Assembly: GCF_004916905.1 (NCBI RefSeq)
Contig: NZ_SDLV01000025.1
Location: 305,145 to 369,144, forward strand
Length of the DNA stretch: 64,000 nucleotides
Reading direction: 5' to 3'
From: Chryseobacterium candidae
GTDB taxonomy: Bacteria; Bacteroidota; Bacteroidia; Flavobacteriales; Weeksellaceae
The notes beneath the pieces were generated by a model, which saw nothing but the letters and a program-made list of their open reading frames with translations, made no database searches and was not told the origin of the DNA. How positions within the stretch are numbered: position 1 is the first letter of the stretch; each line of letters opens with the position of its first letter. Of this stretch, positions 35,481-45,364 are shown in pieces. Both the position numbers and the translations under genes were made by a program.

Positions 35481-36554
35481 ATGAAAGTCTTCAACCATCT
35501 CTTCATATCATCTATGATTGTTCTTACAGGATGCAAACAGGAGAATAAAAAATCAGAAACTAACAAAACACAAACTGAGGTTAAGCAGAAAACAATAACC
35601 CTTGCTGATTTCAAAAAAATAAAAGGGGTGGATAATATTCAGGAGGTACCGTTTCAATTATTTACAAAGCTTGATTCTGTACAGTTTTTTGTAACAGCTG
35701 GTAAAGATGCCGCCCATTTGAAAATACCTTACAATAAACTTGATAATTATTATGGATTTGAAGAGTTTGAGGACTTCTATTCTATTCACTACAGCATTAA
35801 TAATGACATTTCAAATAGTATTGAAGCTTTTGTTCTGAAGTCAGAATTTACACCAGCATATGAACTTACTTTAAAGGGGGTTGATCTTTATGAGATCAGA
35901 AGCAGTACCTTTAAGGAATCGAGTGATTTCAAGAATAAATCTTTCAAAAAATTTGGGAGTATTGATGAGATATCAGAACATGAATTTAATTCAAGCTCAA
36001 AAAAGCAAATGGGTGAAAAGCTGGTAAAGAATCCCAGTATACAACTACAGGCAGATAACTGGGTATACAAAGAAAATGGCAGAGAAGAAGTGATTACACA
36101 ACATGAAAGTGTCTCTACGGAGACCGGACCGCTAGCCAATGAATATGTAGGAAGGTCATCTTACTTAAATCTGGAAGTATTCAAAGAAAATTCTGATGAA
36201 GTTGTAGATTCCTATTATTCTTTTTTCAGTGTAAAAAATGCAGTGATGTTTGAGCTGAGTACCGAAGGCTACCCACAAATCCTTCCTTCTAAAGGCTGGG
36301 TTGCCTTTGTTTCATCCAATAATGATGTGGGGAGTAATTTTGTCATTTCAAAATACTTTCCTCAAACCAAAAAACAGGACAATCTTTTATATGTGAATTT
36401 CACCAACTTCAAAATAGCAGATGATAAAAAAGCATTCTGGACAGATAATGATACCTTCTACGCAGAAGTTTACCCTATTAATTCTTCTTCATCCAATGGT
36501 AAAAAGCAGAAAACAGCTTATATAAAAATCCAGTTGAAAGCTAATTTATTTTAG
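35481..36554 (+). CDS. Lipoprotein of unknown function
   Basis: This 357-residue protein has a lipobox LTGC with Cys18, a Lys/Glu/Thr-rich linker to ~residue 40, and a mixed alpha/beta remainder. No motif or family was recognised and no catalytic residues are evident. A -7 motif TACATTTG lies 16 bp upstream of the ATG. It lies beside a secreted protein gene and a two-component system, which might sense or control it (inference). Confidence 0.7.
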   Translation: MKVFNHLFISSMIVLTGCKQENKKSETNKTQTEVKQKTITLADFKKIKGVDNIQEVPFQLFTKLDSVQFFVTAGKDAAHLKIPYNKLDNYYGFEEFEDFYSIHYSINNDISNSIEAFVLKSEFTPAYELTLKGVDLYEIRSSTFKESSDFKNKSFKKFGSIDEISEHEFNSSSKKQMGEKLVKNPSIQLQADNWVYKENGREEVITQHESVSTETGPLANEYVGRSSYLNLEVFKENSDEVVDSYYSFFSVKNAVMFELSTEGYPQILPSKGWVAFVSSNNDVGSNFVISKYFPQTKKQDNLLYVNFTNFKIADDKKAFWTDNDTFYAEVYPINSSSSNGKKQKTAYIKIQLKANLF

Positions 36555-36640
36555 AGAATACAATTAAAAACCCCTGAAATCAGCCAGTGTGTAAGGGAAT
36601 AAAGTCCAATATCTTTGCTGCAATTATTTAAAGAGATACA

Positions 36641-37207
36641 ATGAAAAAATTAAGTTTGACCCTTCTTTTTTGTTTGCTAAGTTTTATGGCTTTCTCACAA
36701 TCGTTAAAAGTTGTTATTAAACAGGACGGAAAAGTAATTGAACCTGTAAATGATGTTTATGAACTGAAAAAATCTCCTTTTTTGTTTGAAATTACATCTG
36801 CCAATCTGGAAGGATTTCTAGTGGGTGCTACAACAAATAAAGACATCTACGCAGGAGCTTTGGGCATCTTGAACACCGAAATTCCCTGGTTTCAGAATAC
36901 AGGTATGGCTGAAGAACTCTATAACAAGGATAAAGAAATGTTTCTGATGGATTCAGCACCTTCATACTGGTATTATACAGATGAAAAAGATCACAGATTT
37001 GATAAAAATCCTACAGGCAATGCAAAGCAATGGACTGCTACCCGTACTATTACAAGGTTTTATGATATCATGGCAGATCAGCCCATCAATGTAAAAGATT
37101 TTGACGGCAGCGTTTTTATACTGATGTACCATCCCGTTTATAATGATGAATATGATTTAGTAGACAAAAAAAACCTGTTTCAGGCTGCGTTGAAATTCAA
37201 GAATTAA
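36641..37207 (+). CDS. Secreted protein of unknown function
   Basis: This 188-residue protein has a signal peptide (MKKLSLTLLFCLLSFMAFSQ), a first section that looks like a beta domain (SLKVVIKQDGKVIEPVNDVY), and aromatic-rich segments (SAPSYWYYTDEKDH). No family was recognised. A -7 motif TATCTTTG occurs ~27 bp upstream of the ATG. It is convergent with the response-regulator gene, separated by a strong bidirectional terminator. Confidence 0.7.
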   Translation: MKKLSLTLLFCLLSFMAFSQSLKVVIKQDGKVIEPVNDVYELKKSPFLFEITSANLEGFLVGATTNKDIYAGALGILNTEIPWFQNTGMAEELYNKDKEMFLMDSAPSYWYYTDEKDHRFDKNPTGNAKQWTATRTITRFYDIMADQPINVKDFDGSVFILMYHPVYNDEYDLVDKKNLFQAALKFKN

Positions 37208-37239
37208 CCATACACAACCAAATTATTTGATTATATAAG

Positions 37240-37274
37240 AAAAAGGCTGCTTACATGATGTGAGCAGCCTTTTT
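37240..37274. terminator. Bidirectional terminator
   Basis: A perfect 12-bp stem AAAAAGGCTGCT / AGCAGCCTTTTT between the secreted-protein gene and the response-regulator gene. Confidence 0.85.
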
Positions 37275-37287
37275 CCGGATGACTATT

Positions 37288-37917
37288 TTATTCGATAATC
37301 AAGCCGTATTCTAAGGCTAATTTTATAGCTGAACTCAGGTTAGATGTCTGAAATTTTTCAATAAGATTTTTTCTGTGGCTTTCTACCGTGTGCGGACTTA
37401 TAAAAAGTTTTTCTGCCATTTGATTGGTGGTAAGCCCCTTCGATGCTTCACCCAGAATTTCCTTTTCTCTTCGGGTTAATTTTGGAACCCGGCTAAGTCC
37501 GTCTGTTGATTTTTTATCCAGAACAGCCTTGGTTTGAGAGCATAAAAACCTGTTACCGGCATATACGGTGGTGATTCCTTCCAGGATTTCGGAAACTGAA
37601 GCATTTTTTTGAATGTATCCCAAAGCACCTTCTGCCAGAGTGCTGTTGATGACGGGCATTTCATTGTGAACGCTCAGGATAATAATCTGAAGGCTGCTGT
37701 ACTTTTTCTTTAATGGTTTGATGAGTTCAATGCTGTTGGTTTCTGCCAGATTAATGTCCAGAAGCAAAATGTCAACCTCTTGTTTTGCAAGACCTGCATT
37801 CATTTCTGGGACGTTTTTGAAACATTCTACCACATCTATTGTTTCACTATGTCCTAAAATATTCTTAAGTCCTTCCAATAGAAGCGGATGATCATCCGTT
37901 ATGGCTACTTTTATCAT
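37288..37917 (-). CDS. NarL/LuxR-type response regulator
   Basis: This 209-residue regulator has a receiver domain (residues ~1-120; acidic DD at 8-9, phospho-acceptor Asp54 in LLLDINLAE, conserved Lys in GYIQKNAS). A C-terminal LuxR-type HTH follows (LTRREKEILGEASKGLTTNQMAEKLFISPHTVESHRKNL, here split over residues ~145-185). It begins 2 nt after the histidine kinase stop, so it is its cognate partner. Targets are unknown. Confidence 0.93.
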   Translation of the reverse strand: MIKVAITDDHPLLLEGLKNILGHSETIDVVECFKNVPEMNAGLAKQEVDILLLDINLAETNSIELIKPLKKKYSSLQIIILSVHNEMPVINSTLAEGALGYIQKNASVSEILEGITTVYAGNRFLCSQTKAVLDKKSTDGLSRVPKLTRREKEILGEASKGLTTNQMAEKLFISPHTVESHRKNLIEKFQTSNLSSAIKLALEYGLIIE

Positions 37918-37919
37918 GT

Positions 37920-40127
37920 TTAATGAATAGGGATTTGAAGTTCTATACTCGTACCAATATTTAATTCGGAGTTAATATTCATGGTTCCTTTTAAAAACTG
38001 GACTCTAAGTTCAATGTTATGAAAACCTGCTGTTTTTCTAACGTCTAAGCCTGTATGATCAAAGCCTTTACCGTTATCCTCTACAGTAAGGTTTAACAGG
38101 TTTTCTCCTTCACTTATCTGAATAATAATTTCTGAAGTATCAGCATGTTTTATAGCATTATTAACCAATTCCTGAATAATCCTATAAATAATCAATTGTT
38201 TTTCTTTCGATATGGAATTGCTGTAATTGATAAACTCTGTATGGATTTTCAGGGTGTGATTGGAAATTCGGGAAGCAAACTCCTGAATAGCCACCTCCAG
38301 ACCGTATTTTGTTAATAAATCAGGCATTAAGTTATGCGCCACCCGTCTCAGCTCTTCTACAGCACCATCTATTTGTTCAATTGATTTTGAAATTCCTTCT
38401 TCTATATTTTCGGATTGATGAGGATTTAAATAAGACAGTTGATGTTTCGTTCCGGAAAGCAAGCCTCCCAATCCGTCATGGAGATCACGGGCAAGACGGC
38501 CACGCTCCTGCTCCTGCCCCTCAAGCAATGCGGTAAGGGTAGAAATTTTCGAATTTTGTTTCTCCTGTTCCATTGCTAAAGCATGCAATTCGTCTCTTCG
38601 CTTAATAGACCTGGCACGTTGTTTATAGGCATACAACAATAAGAGGATCAAAACAATGAAGAATACAATAAAAAAGATATAGTATGTATTAATCTTTTCT
38701 TTAAATGCCAGCAGCTTTTTGTAGTTATGAATATCATTATTTTTCTGTTGAGTTTCCAGTTTTGCCAGACGAAGCTGCTGTTCTTTTTTTTCGGACTCAA
38801 GTTCTGAAAACTTTAGTCGCTCACGCTGGTTTTCTTCCACCAGTTTCAAGTTGTTGTAAACCTGTTCACGCTGTGCGCGCAAAATATTGATCAGTTTAAT
38901 TTCCTGTGCTTTCTTGTCACTTTCAAGCTGTAGCTTGATGTATTTCTGTTCCTGCCGTTCTTTATCAAATTGAGATTCCAATCTTTTGGTAATATCCAGC
39001 TTTTCCTGATCATAAACTTTTTTGTACTGATCAAGATAATTTTTATAATAGGTCAGGGCTTCTTTATAATTTCCCTGCTCTTCGCTGATCTCTGATAAAG
39101 ATTCAAGAATGGATAATTCTATATTATGATCTCTCACCGGGCTTTTTCCAATTTCCATGGAGGCTTTCAAAAAATAAGATTTGGCTGAATCATAGTTTTT
39201 ATCCTGCAATGCAAGCTCTGCCAAAATTCCGAATGAAGAAGCAATATGAATAGGATCACCAATTTCCAGACTCACTGTATTGGCTAAATTTGCATAGTGT
39301 ATGGCCTTATCTCTGTCAAACCCGGTGTACAAATTCGCCAGATTGATGGCGGCATACGATAGGCTGCTCCTGTTGAGCATCACATTTTTATTTTTATTGA
39401 AAGTAGCAATAGCCTGTAAATAATATTGTTTAGCCTTATTTCTAAACTCCGTATCAGATGGAGTTTGGGTGTATTTTTGTTCATACACATAACCCATTCG
39501 CATATATGCATCAAAGGTAAGATTGGGATCATTTTGTTTGGATGCCAACAATAAGAACTGCTTGCTGTATTTTTCTTCCAGCTGGTATTCATTGAGGTTA
39601 GAATAGATAGCTGACAGCTCTTTCGCTGCGTTGCCAAACCTTCCATACAATGTGGAAGTGGTTGGTGAGTTTTCATAATATTTAATCGCTTTTAGATAAG
39701 CGGCAACAGCATCGGTCGTTTTATTATTACGTGCCAGGATCCAGCCTTTGGCATAGTAAAAGTAGCCTTTAGCTTCATTACTGTTTGTTTTTAAACTGTA
39801 TCCTTTCGCCATATCAAGGCTTTTAAAGGATTCATGTGTTTTATTATCCAGTCGATAATTCATAGCCTGTACGGCATATAAAATAACAGCATACTTACCA
39901 TCGCTCTGTTTTGCAGCAATGGAAATATTGGTATTTAAAATCTGATACGATTTAGGTTTATGGTTATGGAAAAATAAAGCAGTGGCATACTTGGAAGCCA
40001 GATTCAGCTGTTCTGCTGTATTGTTTGAAGCATGGCCATATTCTTTTTCTAATCTGTTCAAAACATCCTGTGCCTGAGCAAAAAAAGGACAAACCAACAA
40101 AGCAAACATAAATAATAACCTGTACAT
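37920..40127 (-). CDS. TPR-sensor histidine kinase (HisKA_3 type)
   Basis: The start at MYRLLFMFALLVCPFFAQAQ gives a 735-residue kinase with a real signal sequence. A longer frame would bury the signal sequence. Residues ~25-400 are TPR-like repeats in the periplasm, followed by a coiled coil (~400-470) and one membrane helix around residue 480. HisKA_3 has its phospho-acceptor His550 (RLARDLHDGLGG). The ATPase domain has the N-box ELVNNAIKHAD and G-box VEDNGKGFD. It phosphorylates the adjacent NarL-type regulator. The ligand is unknown, and the TPR region suggests a protein or peptide signal. Confidence 0.92.
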   Translation of the reverse strand: MYRLLFMFALLVCPFFAQAQDVLNRLEKEYGHASNNTAEQLNLASKYATALFFHNHKPKSYQILNTNISIAAKQSDGKYAVILYAVQAMNYRLDNKTHESFKSLDMAKGYSLKTNSNEAKGYFYYAKGWILARNNKTTDAVAAYLKAIKYYENSPTTSTLYGRFGNAAKELSAIYSNLNEYQLEEKYSKQFLLLASKQNDPNLTFDAYMRMGYVYEQKYTQTPSDTEFRNKAKQYYLQAIATFNKNKNVMLNRSSLSYAAINLANLYTGFDRDKAIHYANLANTVSLEIGDPIHIASSFGILAELALQDKNYDSAKSYFLKASMEIGKSPVRDHNIELSILESLSEISEEQGNYKEALTYYKNYLDQYKKVYDQEKLDITKRLESQFDKERQEQKYIKLQLESDKKAQEIKLINILRAQREQVYNNLKLVEENQRERLKFSELESEKKEQQLRLAKLETQQKNNDIHNYKKLLAFKEKINTYYIFFIVFFIVLILLLLYAYKQRARSIKRRDELHALAMEQEKQNSKISTLTALLEGQEQERGRLARDLHDGLGGLLSGTKHQLSYLNPHQSENIEEGISKSIEQIDGAVEELRRVAHNLMPDLLTKYGLEVAIQEFASRISNHTLKIHTEFINYSNSISKEKQLIIYRIIQELVNNAIKHADTSEIIIQISEGENLLNLTVEDNGKGFDHTGLDVRKTAGFHNIELRVQFLKGTMNINSELNIGTSIELQIPIH

Positions 40128-40188
40128 CAAACCCTTATCTTTATTAAGTTGTATTATAGTAAAGAACGTAAATATAGGTAAATACCTG

Positions 40189-42657
40189 CTAACCTGTTTC
40201 GAAACCATGCTTTTCGGCAAAAGCTCTCCATTTCAGGTATTTCTTTTCATTTTTAAATACCGGATCTTCACCATAGTAATACATCAAACGTTGAGTTGCA
40301 TATTCATAGGTACTGTAAGTATTGGCCTGCTCAAAATAGTTAATGGCTTTCTTCAGATCCGTTTTTACTCCCATACCGTGCTCGTAGATAATGCCGTAAT
40401 AAATCCCGGAATAAGACTGATCATAGTCTTTTTTTAAGTACACCAAAAGGTTTTTATAATCTCTTAACTGATAATAAATTTCTGAGATTTTATCGTAATT
40501 GTAGGCGTATTTTTTCTCCGCTTTCTGATAAAAATCCAAAGCTTTATTGTAATCCTGCCTCACATGTTGTCCAAAATAATACAGATCACCCAGGTTGACA
40601 AGAGCCATTTCGTCACCAAGCTCAGCACTCTTTTCATAAGCCTCAATTGCTTTTTTGATATTAAAAGAATAGCCTATTCCGTTCTGATATAAAGCCCCGA
40701 TATTGTTCCAGGCTACAGCATGGTTTCGTTGTGCAGCTTTTTCGTAACAGATAATTCCTTTTTGTGGATCAAACAATGATTCTATTTCAGGATCGGTAAG
40801 CAGTAATCCTATTTCTACCAGACTATCCATGTCACCTTTTTGAGCAGATAACTCAAACAGACGAAGTGCTTCGTGGTAATTCTGATTTTCTTTTGCGTCA
40901 AAAGCCATTTTTTTAACTGCTCCAACCTCCATGAATTGTTCTGCGTTCTTACCTGTCTGGCTTTTCCAACGGTTATAAAAGGAAATAAAGTATTCCAAAT
41001 CTTTTCCCCGGAATGAATACCTGTCCAGATAAACGGTACCATATTCGGAAACCTCTACCCTATGAATTTTTTTGTCTTCATGCATTCTAAACATGCTTTC
41101 ACCCTGATACAAAAACAACATACCTTCTTCTGTCCTGTAATTCAAAGGATTGGAAATATAATCATACAATTGGGCTGACAGACCATTCTCAAAATCGAAC
41201 AATTGATACCCTTCATTTTTTTGAACCGATAAAAATCCATTTTCCAGATAGTGAATCTTCCTGACTTCTGGTTGCGGAGCGATTAACCAGCTCTCATTAT
41301 CTGCATCAAAAAGTCCTGATCCTGTGTTGGTTTCCATGATAAAGACATTGTTGTTATATCCTCTATTTGATTCTGCTCTTACTTTACTAATAGATTCATT
41401 TTCCAGCAGGAAACGATGTTTTAAAGCATGATAAATCTTCCAGATTTTGTCTTTACGAACAGCAAGAGTTTCAAAATTCTCGATTAAAATCAGTTGATCT
41501 GCTTCGTCTATGATAAGGTGGCCTTTTTCATCTATTAATCTGCCTTTTTTATCGAATTTGTTCGGTTTAACCCAGAAACAGGTACTTGCTTTTGAGATAC
41601 TGCCTTCTATAAATTCTCCCAGATAGTTTCCTTCTTTCGTATAATATTTTCGTTTGCCGGTACCTTTTTGCTTGGTGAAAAATAGTTCAGAGAAATAATC
41701 ATACTCATAAGGAGTTTCACTTTCAACAGGAATAATCAGTTCGTTTTCACCACTGTACACTCCGAACTTTCCATCTTTTTCTACCCCAAAGAATCCATAG
41801 GCTGTTCTTTCGAGAGCATCATATTCAGCAGGAACCAGCAAGGTGTTTGAATAGATTTTTAGAATCCCTGATTTTCCATTTACTTTTACCTCACCTAAAG
41901 GTTCCTGCTCAAAATCGAATACATCAAAAACATCTTCATATACCGGAGAAACTAATTCTTTTCCATCACTTTGCAGGTAACCGAACAAAGAACCTTTTTG
42001 AATTACCGATATATTGTAATGATCATCTGCTTCAAAAATATCGTCATAAAGCGCTGGAGTTAAAATAGCCCCTTTTGCATCTTTAAGACCGAATTTTCCA
42101 TTTTCTTCAAATACAGTAGATTCCGCTTTTTTACAGGCAAGTTCTTCAAAATATCCCAATCCGTAATTAATCCAGTCGGTTTGTAAAATTTCAAGAAATG
42201 AGGAATATCCGGTCTGCAATAAAAGGGAATCCAGCAGCGAAAGATTCTGAGCTTTCACAGCCTTTTTATACAGGTTGCTTTTCTGCTGAATTTCTACAAG
42301 CCATTCCTTTGCCTGTACTTTGTGTTTTTCTTCGTTCATATTGAAAACGTCTGTTGCATTCAATACAAAGGTGTCGTAAGGTAAAGCTTCCAGAAACCCG
42401 AACATTTTATTTACAGGTTCGTAATAAGCTTTCTTGTAATGCAGCTGATAGGTATCTGCCAGCATATTGAAAAAATAACGCAGCTGGACAATTCCCTGAT
42501 TTTTATCTGAGAAAAATTCAACGCCTTCCATTTTGATGTCTTCTGCCAAAAGAGGATAAAGCAATAAGGGAATTTCATAGTTCCACTCACCCAGATAGGT
42601 ATCGAATGTCTGATTTGTTTTTTGATCGTAATTGTATAAATAAATCCGGTGTGCCAT
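40189..42657 (-). CDS. WG-repeat and Sel1-repeat protein
   Basis: This 822-residue protein has no signal peptide. An N-terminal DUF-like helical part (~1-180) is followed by several WG-type beta repeats (NGKFGLKDAKGAILTPALYD, KGSLFGYLQSDGKELVSPVY, NGKSGILKI). From ~residue 595 there are Sel1/TPR-like helical repeats (AWNNIGALYQNGIGYSFNIK, ALVNLGDLYYFGQHVRQDYN, SGIYYGIIYEHGMGVKTDLK). Both repeat types mediate protein contacts, and the function is unknown. It lies 61 nt upstream of the kinase start, so it may belong to the same operon. Confidence 0.85.
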   Translation of the reverse strand: MAHRIYLYNYDQKTNQTFDTYLGEWNYEIPLLLYPLLAEDIKMEGVEFFSDKNQGIVQLRYFFNMLADTYQLHYKKAYYEPVNKMFGFLEALPYDTFVLNATDVFNMNEEKHKVQAKEWLVEIQQKSNLYKKAVKAQNLSLLDSLLLQTGYSSFLEILQTDWINYGLGYFEELACKKAESTVFEENGKFGLKDAKGAILTPALYDDIFEADDHYNISVIQKGSLFGYLQSDGKELVSPVYEDVFDVFDFEQEPLGEVKVNGKSGILKIYSNTLLVPAEYDALERTAYGFFGVEKDGKFGVYSGENELIIPVESETPYEYDYFSELFFTKQKGTGKRKYYTKEGNYLGEFIEGSISKASTCFWVKPNKFDKKGRLIDEKGHLIIDEADQLILIENFETLAVRKDKIWKIYHALKHRFLLENESISKVRAESNRGYNNNVFIMETNTGSGLFDADNESWLIAPQPEVRKIHYLENGFLSVQKNEGYQLFDFENGLSAQLYDYISNPLNYRTEEGMLFLYQGESMFRMHEDKKIHRVEVSEYGTVYLDRYSFRGKDLEYFISFYNRWKSQTGKNAEQFMEVGAVKKMAFDAKENQNYHEALRLFELSAQKGDMDSLVEIGLLLTDPEIESLFDPQKGIICYEKAAQRNHAVAWNNIGALYQNGIGYSFNIKKAIEAYEKSAELGDEMALVNLGDLYYFGQHVRQDYNKALDFYQKAEKKYAYNYDKISEIYYQLRDYKNLLVYLKKDYDQSYSGIYYGIIYEHGMGVKTDLKKAINYFEQANTYSTYEYATQRLMYYYGEDPVFKNEKKYLKWRAFAEKHGFETG

Positions 42658-43019
42658 TCGTCAAATTTTATCATATTGGAATGCATTACAGCATTTTCCG
42701 TTACCTAAGGTTACTTTCAGATTAAATGTAAAATTCTAAAGATACGCAGTAATATTACTTTTACAGCTTCTTCCTCACTCCATTTTATTTGGCTAGTGTT
42801 TTTACCCATAGTTTTTTAGTGTTTATTCGAAATAAGGATTTATCGTTAAATCGGGTGTGAAAAAGAAAGCTATAAAAGTTATAAATGAAAGATTTTAATC
42901 GTTTTATCTTTAGTGAATTTTGAGTCAAAGATAAAAATAGACCTGGTACAAAAACATCCCTGATAACAGGGGTTTTCAGTTTCCTCTCTTTTTTAGGATA
43001 TACAGCATCATATGTTCTT
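42658..43019. other. Intergenic region
   Basis: AT-rich DNA between the small membrane protein gene and the WG/Sel1 gene. It carries short spurious frames only. No promoter or repeat was recognised. Confidence 0.5.
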
Positions 43020-43262
43020 TCAAGGCATATAGACTTCAGCCTGTTCAAACAGGATCATGTAACAATAGAATGCGGTTAAGACTACTCCGACAAGACCCGA
43101 AATAATAAATGTAAGAAGATAATACGTACCATTCTTATCCTTTTTTTGTAGAAAATTGATAATAGAATTAATCAATGTACACAAAAATCCTGCTCCCAAA
43201 AATATAATTAAGACAGCAAGGAATAAGGTTCTTTCAAGGTGTAAATCTGCAGATGAAAGCAT
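43020..43262 (-). CDS. Small membrane protein
   Basis: This 80-residue protein has two hydrophobic helices (~12-35, ILIFLGAGFLCTLINS-like; ~48-72, LLTFIISGLVGVVLTAFYC) separated by a Lys-rich cytosolic-type turn (QKKDKNGT). No family was recognised. Composition and the clear two-helix pattern make it more credible than the overlapping frames. It is divergent from the hydrolase gene. Confidence 0.55.
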   Translation of the reverse strand: MLSSADLHLERTLFLAVLIIFLGAGFLCTLINSIINFLQKKDKNGTYYLLTFIISGLVGVVLTAFYCYMILFEQAEVYMP

Positions 43263-43651
43263 AATGATTTAAATTTATAGGTTGAAATAAATTCGGAAGT
43301 CTGGCAGCTGAAGAAATCGTCAGGCATAACTGAATTGTATCTATTACATTAATCTTCAATAGTAGAGAGAATCTGAAAATACAGCAATCCCGATTATCAG
43401 CTATATTTGACAACATACAGAATTTTTTCAAAGACCATTTAAAACTTATTTTGATCTTTTTTATGTGAGTTCTTCATAATATAAAGACTTCCAGCATATT
43501 TTAGTTTTAAAAACAGTATCTATATATTATTATTGTTTATAAATTTTTAATGAATTATTATCTTAGATCAAGATATTGTGATTATTTTCTGTCTACATTT
43601 GTGATTATAAAAAATCAAATACACTTTTATTAATTATTAAAAAAAGAAACA
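43263..43651. other. Divergent intergenic region
   Basis: AT-rich, with a -7 motif TACATTTG at 43594-43601 for the hydrolase gene 50 bp downstream. No coding sequence is supported. Confidence 0.5.
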
Positions 43652-44473
43652 ATGAGCACACTTACATTAAAAGACGGAACAGAAATTTATTACAAAGACT
43701 GGGGAAAAGGACAGCCGGTCTTCTTTCATCACGGATGGCCATTATCCAGTGATGACTGGGATGCACAAATGTTCTTCTTCTTAGAACAGGGATACAGAGT
43801 AATTGCTCATGACAGAAGAGGGCATGGAAGGTCTGAACAGACTCCTTACGGACATGATATGGATACATATGCTTCTGACGTAGCAGAAATTGTAGAGGCT
43901 TTAGACTTAAAAGATGTGATCCATGTAGGACATTCTACAGGAGGTGGTGAAGTTATCCGATATGTAGCGAAACATGGTAACGGAAGAGTTGCAAAAGCTG
44001 TTCTTGTAAGCGCGGTAACTCCTATTATGGTTCAGAATGAAAATAATCCTAACGGAGTTCCAATTTCTGTTTTTGATGATATCCGAAACAATACGGCAAA
44101 ACACAGACAACAATTCTTCATTGATATTACTTTACCTTTCTACGGATACAACAGAGAAGGAGCCAAAGTTTCTGAAGGAATTCAGAGAAACTGGTGGAGA
44201 CAGGGAATGAGCGGTTCTATTAAAGCACATTATGATTGTGTAAAAGCATTTTCTGAGACCGATTTTACAGAAGACCTTAAGAGCGTAGAAGTACCGGTAT
44301 TGGTAATGCATGGTGAAGATGATCAGATTGTCCCTTTTGAAACCACAGGTAAAGTAGCTGCTACTCTTCTTAAAAACGGAAAATTGATTTCCTATCCCGG
44401 ATTCCCTCACGGAATGCCAACAACAGAAGCAGAAACAATCAACAGAGATCTTCTGGAGTTTTTCAAATCCTAA
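43652..44473 (+). CDS. Alpha/beta hydrolase (non-heme chloroperoxidase-like)
   Basis: This 273-residue alpha/beta hydrolase has the nucleophile Ser95 in GHSTGGGE, the oxyanion region HHGWPLSSDDWD, the acid Asp in MHGEDDQIVPF and the catalytic His in GFPHGMP. RRGHGRSEQ and the overall pattern match cofactor-free haloperoxidase/esterase proteins. Such enzymes act as esterases or perhydrolases. The substrate is unknown, and there is no signal peptide. It is a single gene with its own terminator, immediately before the ribosomal protein genes. Confidence 0.92.
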   Translation: MSTLTLKDGTEIYYKDWGKGQPVFFHHGWPLSSDDWDAQMFFFLEQGYRVIAHDRRGHGRSEQTPYGHDMDTYASDVAEIVEALDLKDVIHVGHSTGGGEVIRYVAKHGNGRVAKAVLVSAVTPIMVQNENNPNGVPISVFDDIRNNTAKHRQQFFIDITLPFYGYNREGAKVSEGIQRNWWRQGMSGSIKAHYDCVKAFSETDFTEDLKSVEVPVLVMHGEDDQIVPFETTGKVAATLLKNGKLISYPGFPHGMPTTEAETINRDLLEFFKS

Positions 44474-44514
44474 ATTTACAGATATCAGATCAATTCTATT
44501 AAAAAATCACTGAT

Positions 44515-44550
44515 AAAAGGCAGGCCTGTTTGTATGCAGGTTTGCCTTTT
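44515..44550 (+). terminator. Terminator after the hydrolase
   Basis: Interrupted stem AAAAGGCA..CCTG / CAGG..TGCCTTTT followed by T's. Confidence 0.7.
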
Positions 44551-44619
44551 TCTTTTTAGTGTTATTATTACCCCTGTTCATGCTAATTAAAAAAACTTTC
44601 ATGTATCACTTTTTTTCCG

Positions 44620-44627
44620 TACTTTTG
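44620..44627 (+). promoter_or_regulatory. -7 promoter motif for rpmI-rplT
   Basis: TACTTTTG lies 75 bp upstream of the rpmI ATG. The leader contains a small hairpin CCTAA-TGTCC-TTAGG at 44640-44654, a possible control site. It shows that rpmI-rplT has its own promoter, apart from infC. Confidence 0.55.
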
Positions 44628-44702
44628 CAAACTATTATTCCTAATGTCCTTAGGGGTATCTCAAACAGATATTGATAACAAAAACAATAAAAAAGCAAAA
44701 CA

Positions 44703-44900
44703 ATGCCAAAATTAAAAACGAAATCAGGTGCTAAAAAGCGTTTTGCTCTTACTGGTTCTGGTAAGATCAAAAGAAAAAATGCTTACAAAAGCCACATCTT
44801 AACGAAGAAAGAAACTAAGCAGAAGAGAAATCTTACTACTACTTCTTACGTAGCTAAAGTGGATGAGAAAAGCGTTCAACGTCAATTAGCAATTAAGTAG
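44703..44900 (+). CDS. rpmI: 50S ribosomal protein L35
   Basis: This 65-residue basic protein starts [20 protein letters not shown] and contains [16 protein letters not shown], the L35 signature. It is a component of the large ribosomal subunit. It is followed by rplT after 119 bp. The usual upstream neighbour infC lies 10 kb away. Confidence 0.97.
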   Translation: MPKLKTKSGAKKRFALTGSGKIKRKNAYKSHILTKKETKQKRNLTTTSYVAKVDEKSVQRQLAIK

Positions 44901-45019
44901 TTTTTATAAATCTATATTCGGTTTATAAGAATTCAAAACAAATTCAACAATTTAACCCTGGAACGGTGCCAATAAGAGCAATATCATTTGCCGCCCTTTT
45001 CAAAAAAACAATTTAAATT

Positions 45020-45364
45020 ATGCCAAGATCAGTAAATGCCGTAGCTTCAAGAGCTCGCAGAAAGAAAATTTTTAAGCACGCTAAAGGTTATTTCGGAAGA
45101 AGAAAGAACGTTTGGACTGTAGCTAAAAACGCGGTAGAAAAAGCAATGCAATATGCTTACCGTGGTAGAAAAGAGAAAAAGAGAAATTTCAGAGCACTTT
45201 GGATCACTCGTATCAACGCGGGAACCAGAGAGCACGGAATGTCTTACTCTCAATTTATGGGAGCTCTTAAAAAGAACAACATCGAACTTAACAGAAAAGT
45301 TTTAGCAGATTTAGCAATGAATCATCCTGAAGCTTTCAAAGCTGTTGTAGATCAAGTAAAATAA
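45020..45364 (+). CDS. rplT: 50S ribosomal protein L20
   Basis: This 114-residue protein begins [19 protein letters not shown] and carries [20 protein letters not shown] and [18 protein letters not shown] residues (here [14 protein letters not shown]). L20 is an early assembly protein and, in several bacteria, an autogenous repressor of its operon. The 119-bp gap upstream could hold its binding site, but none was identified. Confidence 0.97.
   Translation: MPRSVNAVASRARRKKIFKHAKGYFGRRKNVWTVAKNAVEKAMQYAYRGRKEKKRNFRALWITRINAGTREHGMSYSQFMGALKKNNIELNRKVLADLAMNHPEAFKAVVDQVK

Noticed and set aside
37288..37917. Response regulator as activator of the sigma-54-like promoters
   Set aside because: It has receiver plus LuxR-type HTH only and lacks the AAA+ domain required of sigma-54 activators.
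42785..43048. 87-codon minus-strand frame near the small membrane protein
   Set aside because: It overlaps the more credible membrane protein gene, has a basic random-looking composition and no start-region support.
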